Assembly: GCF_030864005.1 (NCBI RefSeq)
Contig: NZ_CP132976.1
Location: 930,001-994,000, forward strand
Reading direction: 5' to 3'
Source of the DNA: Achromobacter seleniivolatilans
GTDB lineage: Bacteria > Pseudomonadota > Gammaproteobacteria > Burkholderiales > Burkholderiaceae_B
DNA length: 64,000 nt
Part shown: piece by piece, positions 47,532 to 55,941 of the stretch
How the letters are laid out: each line of letters starts with the position of its first letter
How positions within the stretch are numbered: the stretch's first letter is position 1
Notes under the pieces: generated by a model
Databases searched by the model: none
Told to the model about the DNA's origin: nothing
What the model saw: only the letters and a program-made list of their open reading frames with translations
Program-made: the position numbers and the translations under genes

Positions 47532-48998
47532 ATGAAAACTACCGCCGATATCGTCGCCAAGCTCTGGGGACTGTGCAACGTCCTGCGTGACGATGGCGTC
47601 ACCTATAACGAATATGTGACGGAGCTGACCTATCTGCTGTTTCTGAAGATGCTGGAGGAAACCGGCAAGGAAGAACGGCTGCCGAAAGGGTGGCGCTGGA
47701 GCCTGCTCGCCAAGCGTGAGGGCATGGAACAGCTCGATTATTACAAAGCGATGCTGCTGGAACTAGGCAAGGCGAAGGATGAGCTGGTCAGCGCGATTTT
47801 CATCGACGCCCAGACTCGCCTGCGCAAGCCAACCAACCTTAAGGCGCTGACGTCGAACATCGATCAGCTCGACTGGTTTTCCGCCCGTGAAGAGGGGCTG
47901 GGCAACCTCTATGAAGGCCTGTTGGAAAAGAACGCGGCCGATAAGAAATCCGGCGCTGGGCAATATTTCACGCCCCGTCCGCTGATCGATTGCATCGTGC
48001 GCCTGATGCAACCGCAGCCGGGGGAAGTGATCCAAGACCCGGCAGGGGGAACGGCGGGATTCCTAGTCGCTGCCGATCGCTACATCAAGGATCACACAGA
48101 TGATCTCTACACGCTGACCGAGCAACAGGCCTTCTTCCAGCGGCACAACGCCTTCTATGGTGCAGAACTGGTGCCGGACACTCATCGCCTGAGCATGATG
48201 AACCTGCTGCTGCACGGCATCGAAGGCGGGATGAAAAACATCGACACGCTCTCGCCCGATGGCGAGGCGCTGCCCAAGGCCAATCTGATCCTGACCAATC
48301 CGCCCTTCGGCACCAAGAAGGGCGGTGGGCGCCCGACCCGATCGGATTTCTCGGTTACGGCGGATACGTCGAACAAGCAGCTTGCCTTCGTTGAGCATAT
48401 CGTGCGAGCCCTGGCCACCGGCGGGCGCGCCGCCGTGGTCATTCCTGATAACGTGCTGTTCGAGGACAATACCGGTCGCCGCCTACGTACATGGCTGATG
48501 GACCTGTGCGACCTGCACACCATCCTGCGTCTGCCAACCGGCATTTTCTATGCGCAGGGTGTTAAAACCAATGTGCTGTTCTTCCGGCGCGGCAAGAGCG
48601 ACAAGGGGAACACCAAAGCTGTCTGGGTCTATGACATGCGGGCGAACATGCCAGCCTTTGGTAAGACCCGTCCGCTGACCGTTGCCGACTTCGCTGATTT
48701 CGAGGCCGCCTATGGCGCTGATGCCAATGGCAAATCCGCACGGCAGGACCAGGGCGAAGACAGTCGCTGGCGCAAGTTCGACCGTGCAGCCATTACCAAC
48801 CGCAATGACAATCTCGACATAAGCTGGCTTCGCGATACTGAGGCGGAGACTGAAGAAACGCTGACCGAACCCGAGGACATTGCTGCGGCCATTATCGGCC
48901 ATTTGAAAGCGGCGCTGGAGGAAATTGAAACGCTGTCGGACGAGTTGGAGCCGGATAGCGTTGAACAGGCTGCAGCTAGTGCGGAGGCAGCGGAATGA
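47532..48998 (+). CDS. hsdM: Type I restriction-modification DNA methylase, M subunit
   Basis: The protein has 488 aa. The N-terminal helical HsdM_N region (~5-130) contains YVTELTYLLFLKML. The N6-adenine methylase core begins at GQYFTPRPLID, with the AdoMet-binding DPAGGTAGF (169-177) and the catalytic NPPF (256-259). It methylates adenine in the sequence chosen by HsdS, protecting self DNA. It starts immediately after the hsdR TAA, and its own stop overlaps the hsdS start (ATGA), so the subunits are translationally coupled. The acidic C-terminal tail (Glu-rich, ~430-488) is typical. Confidence 0.96.
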   Translation: MKTTADIVAKLWGLCNVLRDDGVTYNEYVTELTYLLFLKMLEETGKEERLPKGWRWSLLAKREGMEQLDYYKAMLLELGKAKDELVSAIFIDAQTRLRKPTNLKALTSNIDQLDWFSAREEGLGNLYEGLLEKNAADKKSGAGQYFTPRPLIDCIVRLMQPQPGEVIQDPAGGTAGFLVAADRYIKDHTDDLYTLTEQQAFFQRHNAFYGAELVPDTHRLSMMNLLLHGIEGGMKNIDTLSPDGEALPKANLILTNPPFGTKKGGGRPTRSDFSVTADTSNKQLAFVEHIVRALATGGRAAVVIPDNVLFEDNTGRRLRTWLMDLCDLHTILRLPTGIFYAQGVKTNVLFFRRGKSDKGNTKAVWVYDMRANMPAFGKTRPLTVADFADFEAAYGADANGKSARQDQGEDSRWRKFDRAAITNRNDNLDISWLRDTEAETEETLTEPEDIAAAIIGHLKAALEEIETLSDELEPDSVEQAAASAEAAE

Positions 48999-50371
48999 GT
49001 GATTTGCCAAAGGGATGGGCGGAATCGACTTTAGGTGAGCTTGTGACCTTGCGAGGGGACAAGGTTGATCCTGCCGACGTTCCCGAAAAATCGTTCCTCG
49101 GCCTTGAAGATATCGAGCCTCACACCTCTGCGATTTTGCGGGTTGGAAAGGCATCTGAAGTCAAAAGCTCCGTCGCCTGCTTCGAGGCCGGCGACGTGCT
49201 TTACAGCCGCCTTCGCCCTTATCTCAACAAGGTGGCTCGCCCTGATTTTTCGGGCGTGGCGTCTGCCGAAATTCTCGTACTGAAACCTAGTGACGCTGTT
49301 GAGGCAGAATTCGTGCGTCGTAAGATCATGACTAGAGAATTTCTCGATTTCACGGCCATGCTCGACAGGGGGGACAGGCCGCGCGTTAGTTATGACGAGA
49401 TTGGCGCTTTTCAGCTTCTTCTTCCGCCTCTCCCCGAACAGCGACAGATCGTGGCGAAGCTCGACAGCCTCACCGGCATATCTAGACGCGCCCGCGACCA
49501 TCTCGATCACATCCCCCGCCTCGTCGAGAAATACAAACAGGCCATCCTCGCCGCCGCTTTCCGAGGCGATTTGACTCGAGGCATGATGGAAAAAGGCGAT
49601 GGAGTTCAGCTTAGTGATGAGATAGATCCTCTTGCATTACATGTGGATGAGCTACCTACGGGTTGGGGCTGGACATCTATCGGGGCCGTGGGCCAGGTTA
49701 CTGGTGGCCTTACACAACACTCATCTCGGAAATCCCTGCCGAAGCAAGTGCCTTATATGCGGGTTGCCAATGTGTACGCAAATGAATTGAGGCTTGTTGA
49801 CATAGCACATATTGGATGCACGGAGGCCGAGTACCAGCGGACCTTACTTCGGACAGGTGATCTTCTCGTTGTTGAAGGCAATGGCAGCATCGATCAGATA
49901 GGCCGGGTGGCCATTTGGAACAATGAAGTGCACGGCTGCTTACATCAGAATCATTTGATCCGCATTAGCTTAGATGGAGCCGTGTCACCCGAGTTTGCAT
50001 TGTTCTGGCTGCTGTCTCCGGGCGGGAGAACGGGGATTGAGGCAGTTGCATCCTCCAGTTCTGGCTTACACACATTGAGCATATCCAAAGTCAAAGGTTT
50101 GCCCATCCCAGTCTGCTCTGAGGCCGAGCAAGTTGAAATCGTTCGTCGCATAAAATCTGCTTTTGCCTGGGTCGAACGCCTTTCGATTGATACTAATAAC
50201 AGTCGCAAACTGGTCGATCGTCTCGATCAATCATTGCTGGCCAAGGCCTTCAGGGGAGAGCTGGTCCCGCAAGATCCAACAGACGAACCCGCCAGCGACT
50301 TGCTCGAACGCATCCGGTCAGAACGCGCAGCCGCGCCAAAGGCCAAGCGCGGTCGCAAGAAGGCTGCCTGA
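48995..50371 (+). CDS. hsdS: Type I restriction-modification specificity subunit
   Basis: The protein has 458 aa with the usual two-half layout. Target-recognition domain 1 (~8-140) is followed by a conserved helical spacer beginning LLPPLPEQRQIVAKLDSL (from ~143). Target-recognition domain 2 (~225-375) is followed by a second conserved helix (AEQVEIVRRIKSAFAWVERL) and a repeated FRGDL/FRGELVPQ motif at the end of each half. It sets the DNA sequence recognised by the complex. The second recognition domain (about 49640-50110) is visibly richer in A/T codons than the conserved parts, as expected where recognition domains are exchanged between strains. It ends with a basic KAKRGRKKAA tail. Confidence 0.95.
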   Translation: MSDLPKGWAESTLGELVTLRGDKVDPADVPEKSFLGLEDIEPHTSAILRVGKASEVKSSVACFEAGDVLYSRLRPYLNKVARPDFSGVASAEILVLKPSDAVEAEFVRRKIMTREFLDFTAMLDRGDRPRVSYDEIGAFQLLLPPLPEQRQIVAKLDSLTGISRRARDHLDHIPRLVEKYKQAILAAAFRGDLTRGMMEKGDGVQLSDEIDPLALHVDELPTGWGWTSIGAVGQVTGGLTQHSSRKSLPKQVPYMRVANVYANELRLVDIAHIGCTEAEYQRTLLRTGDLLVVEGNGSIDQIGRVAIWNNEVHGCLHQNHLIRISLDGAVSPEFALFWLLSPGGRTGIEAVASSSSGLHTLSISKVKGLPIPVCSEAEQVEIVRRIKSAFAWVERLSIDTNNSRKLVDRLDQSLLAKAFRGELVPQDPTDEPASDLLERIRSERAAAPKAKRGRKKAA

Positions 50372-50375
50372 TTCC

Positions 50376-51293
50376 ATGCCCATCCCCGATTATCAAACAT
50401 TGATGCTCCCGGTCCTGCGTCTCGCTGCTACTGTGGAACAGCGCGTGGCTGACGTCGCCGAGTGTATTGCCGATGAGTTCGGCCTCAGCCCCGCTGAACG
50501 CGAAGAGATGCTGCCTAGCGGACGGCAGCGCCTGCTCCACAACCGAATCCATTGGGCAAAGTTCTATATGTCCAAGGCGGGCCTTGTCACCTCTCCGAAG
50601 CGCGGGCAATTCATCGCGACGGATGCGGGGCGGGCGCTGCTAGCATCCAATCCTGCGCAGCTCGGCGTGAATGAGCTGAAGGATTATGAGAGCTTCCGCG
50701 AGTTTTACACCGGGCAGAAATCGGCCGATGACGATGCCCCGCCTGCTGCCATCGTCCCATCATCCGAAACCGGGACGCCCGAGGAGCAGATTGAGGCGGC
50801 CTATCAGGCCGTGCAATCAGCCCTTCGTGCGGAACTGCTGGAACGCATCGTCCAGAACAGCCCGGCCTTTTTCGAGCAATTGATCGTCGATCTACTGATC
50901 GCCATGGGCTATGGCGGATCGCACAAGAACGCGGCAACGCAGCTTGGCCGTTCAGGCGACGGCGGTGTGGACGGCGTCATCAACGAGGACAGGTTGGGGC
51001 TGGACAGGGTCTATGTACAGGCCAAACGCTATGCGGACACGACGGTTGGCCGGCCCGATGTGCAGGCCTTCGTCGGCAGTCTGGTCGGTCATGGCGCCAC
51101 CAAGGGCGTGTTCGTCACAACCTCCACCTTCAGCGGCCATGCGCGGGATTACGTCAAACACCTTGCCCAGCGGGTCATCCTGATCGACGGGGACCAGCTG
51201 ACCGACCTGATGATCGAATATGGCGTAGGCGTTCGCGTTAGCCGCAGAATCGAGTTCAAGCGGCTCGACGAGGATTTCTTTGCGGAAGAATAA
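50376..51293 (+). CDS. mrr: Mrr-type restriction endonuclease
   Basis: The protein has 305 aa. The N-terminal Mrr winged-helix domain (~1-90: RQRLLHNRIHWAKFYMSKAG) is followed by a linker and the Mrr catalytic domain. This opens with FFEQLIVDLLIAMGYGG and contains GRSGDGGVDG (Asp195, Asp199) and QAK (215-217), the PD-(D/E/Q)xK site of the family. Mrr enzymes cut methylated or otherwise foreign DNA. I chose the ATG at 50376, 4 bp after the hsdS stop; an earlier in-frame start at 50163 overlaps hsdS and reads as nonsense. Close spacing makes it the fourth gene of the restriction operon. Whether it restricts modified DNA or acts with the type I complex cannot be read from sequence. Confidence 0.92.
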   Translation: MPIPDYQTLMLPVLRLAATVEQRVADVAECIADEFGLSPAEREEMLPSGRQRLLHNRIHWAKFYMSKAGLVTSPKRGQFIATDAGRALLASNPAQLGVNELKDYESFREFYTGQKSADDDAPPAAIVPSSETGTPEEQIEAAYQAVQSALRAELLERIVQNSPAFFEQLIVDLLIAMGYGGSHKNAATQLGRSGDGGVDGVINEDRLGLDRVYVQAKRYADTTVGRPDVQAFVGSLVGHGATKGVFVTTSTFSGHARDYVKHLAQRVILIDGDQLTDLMIEYGVGVRVSRRIEFKRLDEDFFAEE

Positions 51294-51842
51294 CGCGACA
51301 GTGCGCACTCGAAAGAGTTTGGGATAGCGCGAGGCCGATGAGGGATGTCTAACGACAGAAAGCTCTCTCTCGCCTTTTCACTTAAGACCTTCTCGTCGGA
51401 AGGCTCGTCTGTATCTAGCCTTGAATGACCGGCTTCCACACAATCGGTCATTCCCGATGTGGATGGCGCGCGGCAGGAATGTCCCTGGCGTGGCCAGTCG
51501 GGCTTGTGATGCAAGAACTTCGGGTAGGGTTGGTATCAGGATCGGCTCTCCGCGGCTGATCAGCTGACTCCGCTTGCAGTAGACCTTGCAATAAAAACGG
51601 GAGGACTCGAATTCGAGTCCTTCCATTTTTTTTATTCGAACCAATGCCGTCTCCCCAACCCGCACTCGCTCATCACCAGCAAACTAGGGTTATCCGGGAT
51701 TCTTTATGCTTAAAGTTTTGTGAAGAATGAGCGGCAGATGCAGGGCTGCCGCCGCGATTAGGCATCACGGCGGTTCACCGGGGTGCGGCACCTGACGCAC
51801 CGTACGCAGGATCGCGCGGTGGCGCCCCATAAGGAGAATCGC
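51294..51842. other. Non-coding interval after the restriction operon
   Basis: These 549 bp hold no gene I can support. Short minus-strand frames here have no recognisable family and cross the 51602-51621 palindrome. The segment includes that terminator-like palindrome, an AT-rich patch around 51700-51735, and the leader of the Bug receptor gene with its AAGGAG at 51831-51836. It may be an island junction or a decayed gene, but I see no integrase or transposase remnant. Confidence 0.5.
51602..51633 (+). terminator. 20-bp palindrome plus T-run, probable terminator
   Basis: A perfect 20-bp palindrome (AGGACTCGAA/TTCGAGTCCT, 51602-51621) extends by further pairing on both sides. It is followed by TCC, A and eight T residues (51626-51633). 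It lies 309 bp after mrr. A loop-less palindrome is unusual, so a protein-binding site is an alternative. Confidence 0.55.
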
Positions 51843-52826
51843 ATGCTGCTGCGTAGACATTGTCTGGCCATGATGATGCTGGCGCTGACTGGCTGGGCGA
51901 CGGGCAGTCATGCGCAAACGCCGTCTCAGGCCTGGCCCGCCAAGCCGGTGCGCCTGGTCGTGGGGCTGGCCCCTGGCGGGCTGGTCGACGTGCTGGCGCG
52001 CACGGTGCAGCCGCATTTGGCCGAGACCTTGAAGCAGACCGTTATCGTGGAGAATCGGGGCGGCGCGGGCGGCAACTTGGCGGGCGCCGAAGTTGTGCGC
52101 AACGGTGGAGACAACCATACGTTCTTGCTCAATCCATCGACGACCGAATCGGTCAACCCGCTAATGTTCGCCAGTATGCCGTTCGATCCGCAGCGGGACC
52201 TGCGGCCGGTCGCTTTGTTGGCCAACAGCCAGTTGTTCCTGTTCGTCCGGTCCTCGCTGGGCGTCGATACCCTCGAAGCGTTCGTCGAATACGCGCGCAA
52301 ACAGCCCAATCCGCTCAACTTCGGGTCGGCCGGCAACGGCACCACGCCGCATCTGGCTGGCGAGTTGCTCAAGCAGGCTACCGGCATGCAGGCCACCCAT
52401 GCGCCTTATCGCGGCGTGGCGCCGGCGATACAAGACCTGGCCGCGGGTCAGATCGACTTTGCGTTCGGACCGGCCACGGTCTTTCCCATGGTGCAAGCGG
52501 GCAAGCTGAAGGTGCTGGCGGTGGCGAGCCGGCAACGGGCTGCCGTGGCGCCCGACATACGAACCTTTTCCGAGGCCGGTATTGACGGCGTTTTCGCGGA
52601 CAGCCTGTTCGGCGTGTATGCCGCCGCCGGCACCCGCGATGATGTGGTCGATCGCATGAACGGCGAAATCAATAAGGTGCTGGCGCGGCCGGAGATCAAG
52701 GCGCGTTTCCTGGACGCCGGCGCCGAGGCGCTACCGATGCGTGCGGCCGACTATGCCGCGCGTGTAGAGGACGAGAAGAAACTGTTCGCGCCGTTGATGA
52801 AGTCGTTGGGGCTGAAGGAGCAGTAG
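51843..52826 (+). CDS. Tripartite tricarboxylate transporter receptor (Bug family)
   Basis: The protein has 327 aa with a signal peptide (MLLRRHCLAMMMLALTGWATGSHAQ). The family signature follows: WPAKPVRLVVGLAPGGLVDVLAR and VENRGGAGGN, then NFGSAGNGTTPHLAGELLKQ and HAPYRGVAPAIQDL. It is a periplasmic solute-binding protein for an unknown carboxylate or similar compound. AAGGAG at 51831-51836 selects the ATG at 51843. No TctA/TctB or enzyme gene is next to it. Its codon use resembles the host more than the restriction genes do, although it lies inside the guaA repeats, so it may come from a separate event. Confidence 0.92.
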   Translation: MLLRRHCLAMMMLALTGWATGSHAQTPSQAWPAKPVRLVVGLAPGGLVDVLARTVQPHLAETLKQTVIVENRGGAGGNLAGAEVVRNGGDNHTFLLNPSTTESVNPLMFASMPFDPQRDLRPVALLANSQLFLFVRSSLGVDTLEAFVEYARKQPNPLNFGSAGNGTTPHLAGELLKQATGMQATHAPYRGVAPAIQDLAAGQIDFAFGPATVFPMVQAGKLKVLAVASRQRAAVAPDIRTFSEAGIDGVFADSLFGVYAAAGTRDDVVDRMNGEINKVLARPEIKARFLDAGAEALPMRAADYAARVEDEKKLFAPLMKSLGLKEQ

Positions 52827-52851
52827 GGCAACGATAAAACTTCCGCCTGGG

Positions 52852-52877
52852 CGTTGCTGGCTCGGGTGTCTTCGCGG
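52852..52877 (+). repeat. Candidate attachment-site repeat (right), copy of guaA 3' end
   Basis: This copy matches 43845-43870 at 24 of 26 bases. It is followed by TAAATGAG and then a hairpin very like the guaA terminator, as if a short remnant of an earlier guaA end and its terminator were left at the right edge of the insertion. Confidence 0.6.
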
Positions 52878-52882
52878 TAAAT

Positions 52883-52910
52883 GAGAAAAGGCGCCTCGGC
52901 GCCTTTTCTC
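52883..52910. terminator. Bidirectional rho-independent terminator
   Basis: GAGAAAAGGCGC-ctcg-GCGCCTTTTCTC is a perfect 12-bp stem with a 4-base loop. Its flanking A and T runs serve both the Bug receptor gene (plus) and mesD (minus). Confidence 0.85.
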
Positions 52911-52990
52911 GTGGGTGATAGGTTTGGAAGAGAGCAATCAAGCTACCGCGTCAATCATCTCTCCGCACCCCTTACCGCTTCCACTCAGCA

Positions 52991-54019
52991 TCAGCCGAGC
53001 AGTTCCTTGCGAACAATCTCCGCGCCTTCACTCAGCGCCAGCAACTTGCCCTTCGCAATAGCCCGCGACAACGGCGCCATGCCGCAGTTCGTGCACGGAT
53101 ACAGCTTGTCGGCGTCCACAAACTTAAGCGCCTTCCGGAGCGTATTGGCCACTTCTTCCGGCGTTTCAACCTTGTCGCTGGCCACGTCGATGGCGCCGAC
53201 CATTACCTTCTTGCCGCGAACCAGTTCGAGCAGATCGATCGGCACGTGCGAGTTGTGGCATTCCAGCGAGATGATGTCGATATTGGATTTTTGCAGCTTG
53301 GGGAACGATTCCTCGTACTGACGCCATTCCGAACCCAGGGTCTTCTTCCAGTCGGTGTTGGCCTTGATGCCGTAGCCGTAGCAGATGTGCACGGCGGTTT
53401 CGCACTTCAGGCCTTCGATGGCGCGTTCCAGGGTGGCAATGCCCCAGTCGTTCACTTCGTCGAAGAAGACGTTGAATGCCGGCTCATCGAATTGAATGAT
53501 GTCGACGCCTGCGGCTTCCAGTTCCAGGGCTTCCTGGTTCAGGACCTTGGCGAATTCCCAGGCCAGCTTTTCGCGGCTCTTGTAGTGGGCGTCGTACAGC
53601 GTGTCAATCATCGTCATCGGACCCGGCAGCGCCCATTTGATGGGTTGCTTGGTTTGCTGGCGCAGGAACTTGGCGTCTTCAACGAAAACCGGCTTTTGGC
53701 GGCTCACGGCGCCCACGACGGTCGGCACGCTTGCGTCATAGCGATCACGAATCCGGACGGTTTCGCGCTTTTCGAAATCGACGCCATCGAGATGCTCGAT
53801 GAACGTGGTGACGAAGTGCTGACGGGTTTGCTCGCCGTCGCTGACGATATCAATGCCGGCGTGTTGTTGTTCTTGCAGTGCCAAACTCAAGGCGTCTTGC
53901 TTGCCCTCGATCAGTTCTTGGCCTTCCAATTTCCAGGGCGACCAGAGCTTTTCGGGCTGTGCAAGCCAGGAAGGCTTCGGCAAGCTGCCGGCGGTCGAAG
54001 TAGGCAGTAGTTTTTTCAT
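52991..54019 (-). CDS. mesD: Core-MetE methionine synthase, folate-independent (MesD type)
   Basis: The protein has 342 aa, less than half of classical MetE (~750). It corresponds to the catalytic C-terminal half only. The zinc site is intact: His211 and Cys213 (HICYGYG), Glu253 (SLECHNS) and Cys312 (CTNCGMAPLS). QFDEPAFN and the DGEQTR segment line the homocysteine site. Core-MetE proteins lack the folate-binding N-terminal half. The type found beside DUF1852 has been described as MesD, which makes methionine in aerobic bacteria, needs MesX and oxygen, and does not use methyl-folate. The gene follows mesX by 28 bp on the same strand. Assignment to MesD rather than another core-MetE rests on this partner. 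Confidence 0.88.
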   Translation of the reverse strand: MKKLLPTSTAGSLPKPSWLAQPEKLWSPWKLEGQELIEGKQDALSLALQEQQHAGIDIVSDGEQTRQHFVTTFIEHLDGVDFEKRETVRIRDRYDASVPTVVGAVSRQKPVFVEDAKFLRQQTKQPIKWALPGPMTMIDTLYDAHYKSREKLAWEFAKVLNQEALELEAAGVDIIQFDEPAFNVFFDEVNDWGIATLERAIEGLKCETAVHICYGYGIKANTDWKKTLGSEWRQYEESFPKLQKSNIDIISLECHNSHVPIDLLELVRGKKVMVGAIDVASDKVETPEEVANTLRKALKFVDADKLYPCTNCGMAPLSRAIAKGKLLALSEGAEIVRKELLG

Positions 54020-54047
54020 GATCTGTGGTCTTGTTTATCTTGCGTGA

Positions 54048-55031
54048 TTAGTGGGCGTAGTTGGCAGCCCAGCTTGCGAGCGTCTGTGCGTAAGGCTTGA
54101 TGAAGTGCTGTTCCGTGAACTTCCCTTGCTTGACGGCGAGCTGGCTGCGTTCTTCGCGGTCATAGACAATCTGCGTCAACGAGTAATCCTGGTTCTTCAG
54201 GCTCGGTTGGTAGAGCTTGCCTGCTGCGGAATTGGCGTTGTAGATCTCGGGACGGTAGATCTTCTGGAACGTTTCCATGGTGCTGATGATGCTGATCAGC
54301 TCCAGGTTGGTGTAGTGGCCAAGCAGATCGCCCTGGAAATAAAAGGCCAGCGGTGCGGCGCTACCCGGGGGCATGAAGTAGCGGACCTGCAAGCCCATTT
54401 TTTCGAAGTACTGGTCGGTCGGGGAGAATTCATTTTGCTGATACTCAACGCCCAGGATGGGGTGCTGATTTTCAGTGCGATGATAGGTCTTGCTGCTGGA
54501 CGCGCTGATGCAGATAACAGGCGGCTTGCTGAAGTGATTTTTGTAAGTGCTTGAATTTACAAAGTGCTTGAACAGCTTGCCGTGCAACTCGCCGAAATTG
54601 TCCGGAGTGCTGAAGGTGGATTTGTTGTTGTTGTGTTCGGACAGCAGCACGCTGAAGTCGTAGTCGCGCACGTAGGACGAGAAGTTGTTCCCTGTAATGC
54701 CCTCGATGCGTTCGTTGTTTGTCCGGTCGACGATACTGGTTTTCAGTATCTCAATCAGCGGAAAAACGTCATTGCCGCCTTCGGCGCCCATGTGCATTTC
54801 AACGGAAATGATGTCGAGTTCGACCGCGTAGCGATCTCCCTTGGGGTTGTCCCAATGGGCCAAACTATTGAAGCGCCGGTCAATCATCCGCAGGGTGTTG
54901 CGCAAATTCTCTTGGCGACTCGCCCCTCTGGCCAAATTGGCAAAGTTGGTCGTTATGCGCGTACTGTCTGATGGCTGATAGTTTTCATCAAAAGAAATGC
55001 TCTTGATGCTGAATGTGAAATCTTGGCTCAT
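54048..55031 (-). CDS. mesX: DUF1852 protein, partner of MesD (MesX)
   Basis: The protein has 327 aa. It begins MSQDFTFSIKSISFDENYQP and is soluble with no signal peptide, matching DUF1852 in length and conserved segments (NLRNTLRMIDRRFNSLAHWD; EMHMGAEGGNDVFPLIEI). DUF1852 is the MesX family, required with MesD for folate-independent methionine synthesis. Its chemistry is not established, and a role in supplying the methyl group through an oxygen-dependent reaction has been suggested. It is the first gene of the mesX-mesD pair. Codon use is somewhat more A/T-rich than in neighbours. Confidence 0.88.
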   Translation of the reverse strand: MSQDFTFSIKSISFDENYQPSDSTRITTNFANLARGASRQENLRNTLRMIDRRFNSLAHWDNPKGDRYAVELDIISVEMHMGAEGGNDVFPLIEILKTSIVDRTNNERIEGITGNNFSSYVRDYDFSVLLSEHNNNKSTFSTPDNFGELHGKLFKHFVNSSTYKNHFSKPPVICISASSSKTYHRTENQHPILGVEYQQNEFSPTDQYFEKMGLQVRYFMPPGSAAPLAFYFQGDLLGHYTNLELISIISTMETFQKIYRPEIYNANSAAGKLYQPSLKNQDYSLTQIVYDREERSQLAVKQGKFTEQHFIKPYAQTLASWAANYAH

Positions 55032-55217
55032 TGTGATTAGGTACGCTGAATGATGCGAAAAAAATGCGGGGAATTGAAACGGGTTTTATTGGGAGCAAGG
55101 GGCGGGTCAAATCCCGAGAGCGCCATTCCTGCTCCAGCCGCCCGGGCGATGTATTGAGTCCGACAGCCGCTTCGCGGACGTTATCGCCCTTGAATCGGCA
55201 ATCGGAGTGGCCTTGCG

Positions 55218-55799
55218 TCAGGCTGCGACCGCTTCTTCTGCGGCGGCAGATCGTGGCTGGCGAATCAATTCGATCAAGGGCAAAGCCCGTTGGACCGCCA
55301 GTCTGGCCCGCTCGATCAGGGCCTCGTCCTGTACGCGGTAGCCGGCAAAATCCTTGTCGGTGGCGTAGACGCCCAGCGGCAACGTGCGCGCTTGGAAAAA
55401 GCTGAACAGCGGCCGCAATTGGTGATCGATCATCAGGGCATGGCGGTCGCTACCGCCAGTGGCGGCCAACAAGACGGGCTTGTCGATCAAGGCGTCCTGA
55501 TGAAGGAAGTCGAAGAAGTGCTTGAACAGTCCCGTGTAGGAGCCCCGGTAGACCGGAGTTGTCACCACCAGGATGTCAGCTTGCTCGACCACGCCAAGTT
55601 CCCGCTCCACCACGTCGGGCAGTTGCGAGCGCCAGACCGCGCCAGCAAATTGCGGGGCTAGCTGACCCAATTCGACCAGGTGTTGTTCGCACGGGACTTC
55701 GTCGGCGATGAGGTCCAGCAGGTGCTCTGCCAGGGCCGCAGACTTCGAGGGGCGTTGCATTCCGCCGGAAACGGCAACTAGACGGAGTGGACGTGTCAT
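55218..55799 (-). CDS. NADPH-dependent FMN reductase (SsuE/MsuE-like)
   Basis: The protein has 193 aa with a flavodoxin-like fold. The N-terminal LVAVSGGMQRPSKSAAL phosphate loop, TTPVYRGSYTGLFKHFFDF and LLAATGGSDRHALMIDHQLRP are the usual FMN-reductase sequences of the sulfonate-utilising type. Such enzymes hand reduced FMN to a partner monooxygenase. No monooxygenase is beside it. The next gene in the same direction, after 186 bp, is mesX, so it may supply reduced flavin to the oxygen-dependent MesX/MesD system; this is inference. Confidence 0.88.
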   Translation of the reverse strand: MTRPLRLVAVSGGMQRPSKSAALAEHLLDLIADEVPCEQHLVELGQLAPQFAGAVWRSQLPDVVERELGVVEQADILVVTTPVYRGSYTGLFKHFFDFLHQDALIDKPVLLAATGGSDRHALMIDHQLRPLFSFFQARTLPLGVYATDKDFAGYRVQDEALIERARLAVQRALPLIELIRQPRSAAAEEAVAA

Positions 55800-55941
55800 T
55801 TTTGCTTCACATGAATGGATCTACGCGGTGCCGCAACTTTTTTGTGCAGGTGCAGCAACAGGCCGGAGTCGCATACTAGGTGAGGGTGATGATGAAGTAA
55901 AATGGTTTTAATTCACCAATCCATGAGCGGAAATCATCTGA
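55800..55941. promoter_or_regulatory. Divergent control region (flavin reductase / MetR-like regulator)
   Basis: This 142-bp AT-richer gap lies between divergent starts. It includes TTCA-ca-TGAA at 55806-55815 and several TGAA/TTCA half-sites resembling the elements of MetR sites, but no full TGAA-N5-TTCA was found. It is a probable control region for the methionine cluster. Confidence 0.4.

Noticed and set aside
50163..50375. Longer start for mrr overlapping hsdS
   Set aside because: The added residues are an off-frame reading of hsdS; the ATG at 50376 begins the Mrr N-terminal domain.
51602..51625. tRNA 3' fragment (sequence resembles a T-arm TTCGAGTCC)
   Set aside because: It is a perfect 20-bp palindrome with no acceptor stem or other tRNA arms nearby.
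51378..51665. A 95-codon minus-strand frame after mrr as an integrase remnant
   Set aside because: No recombinase motif is present and the frame crosses the palindrome; no family is recognised.
55032..55217. SAH- or SAM-responsive riboswitch ahead of mesX
   Set aside because: I looked on the minus strand for the conserved SAH-element core and did not find it; hairpins here are weak. A covariance-model search would decide.
55806..55815. MetR box ahead of the flavin reductase
   Set aside because: TTCA-N2-TGAA has the wrong orientation and spacing for the TGAA-N5-TTCA consensus.
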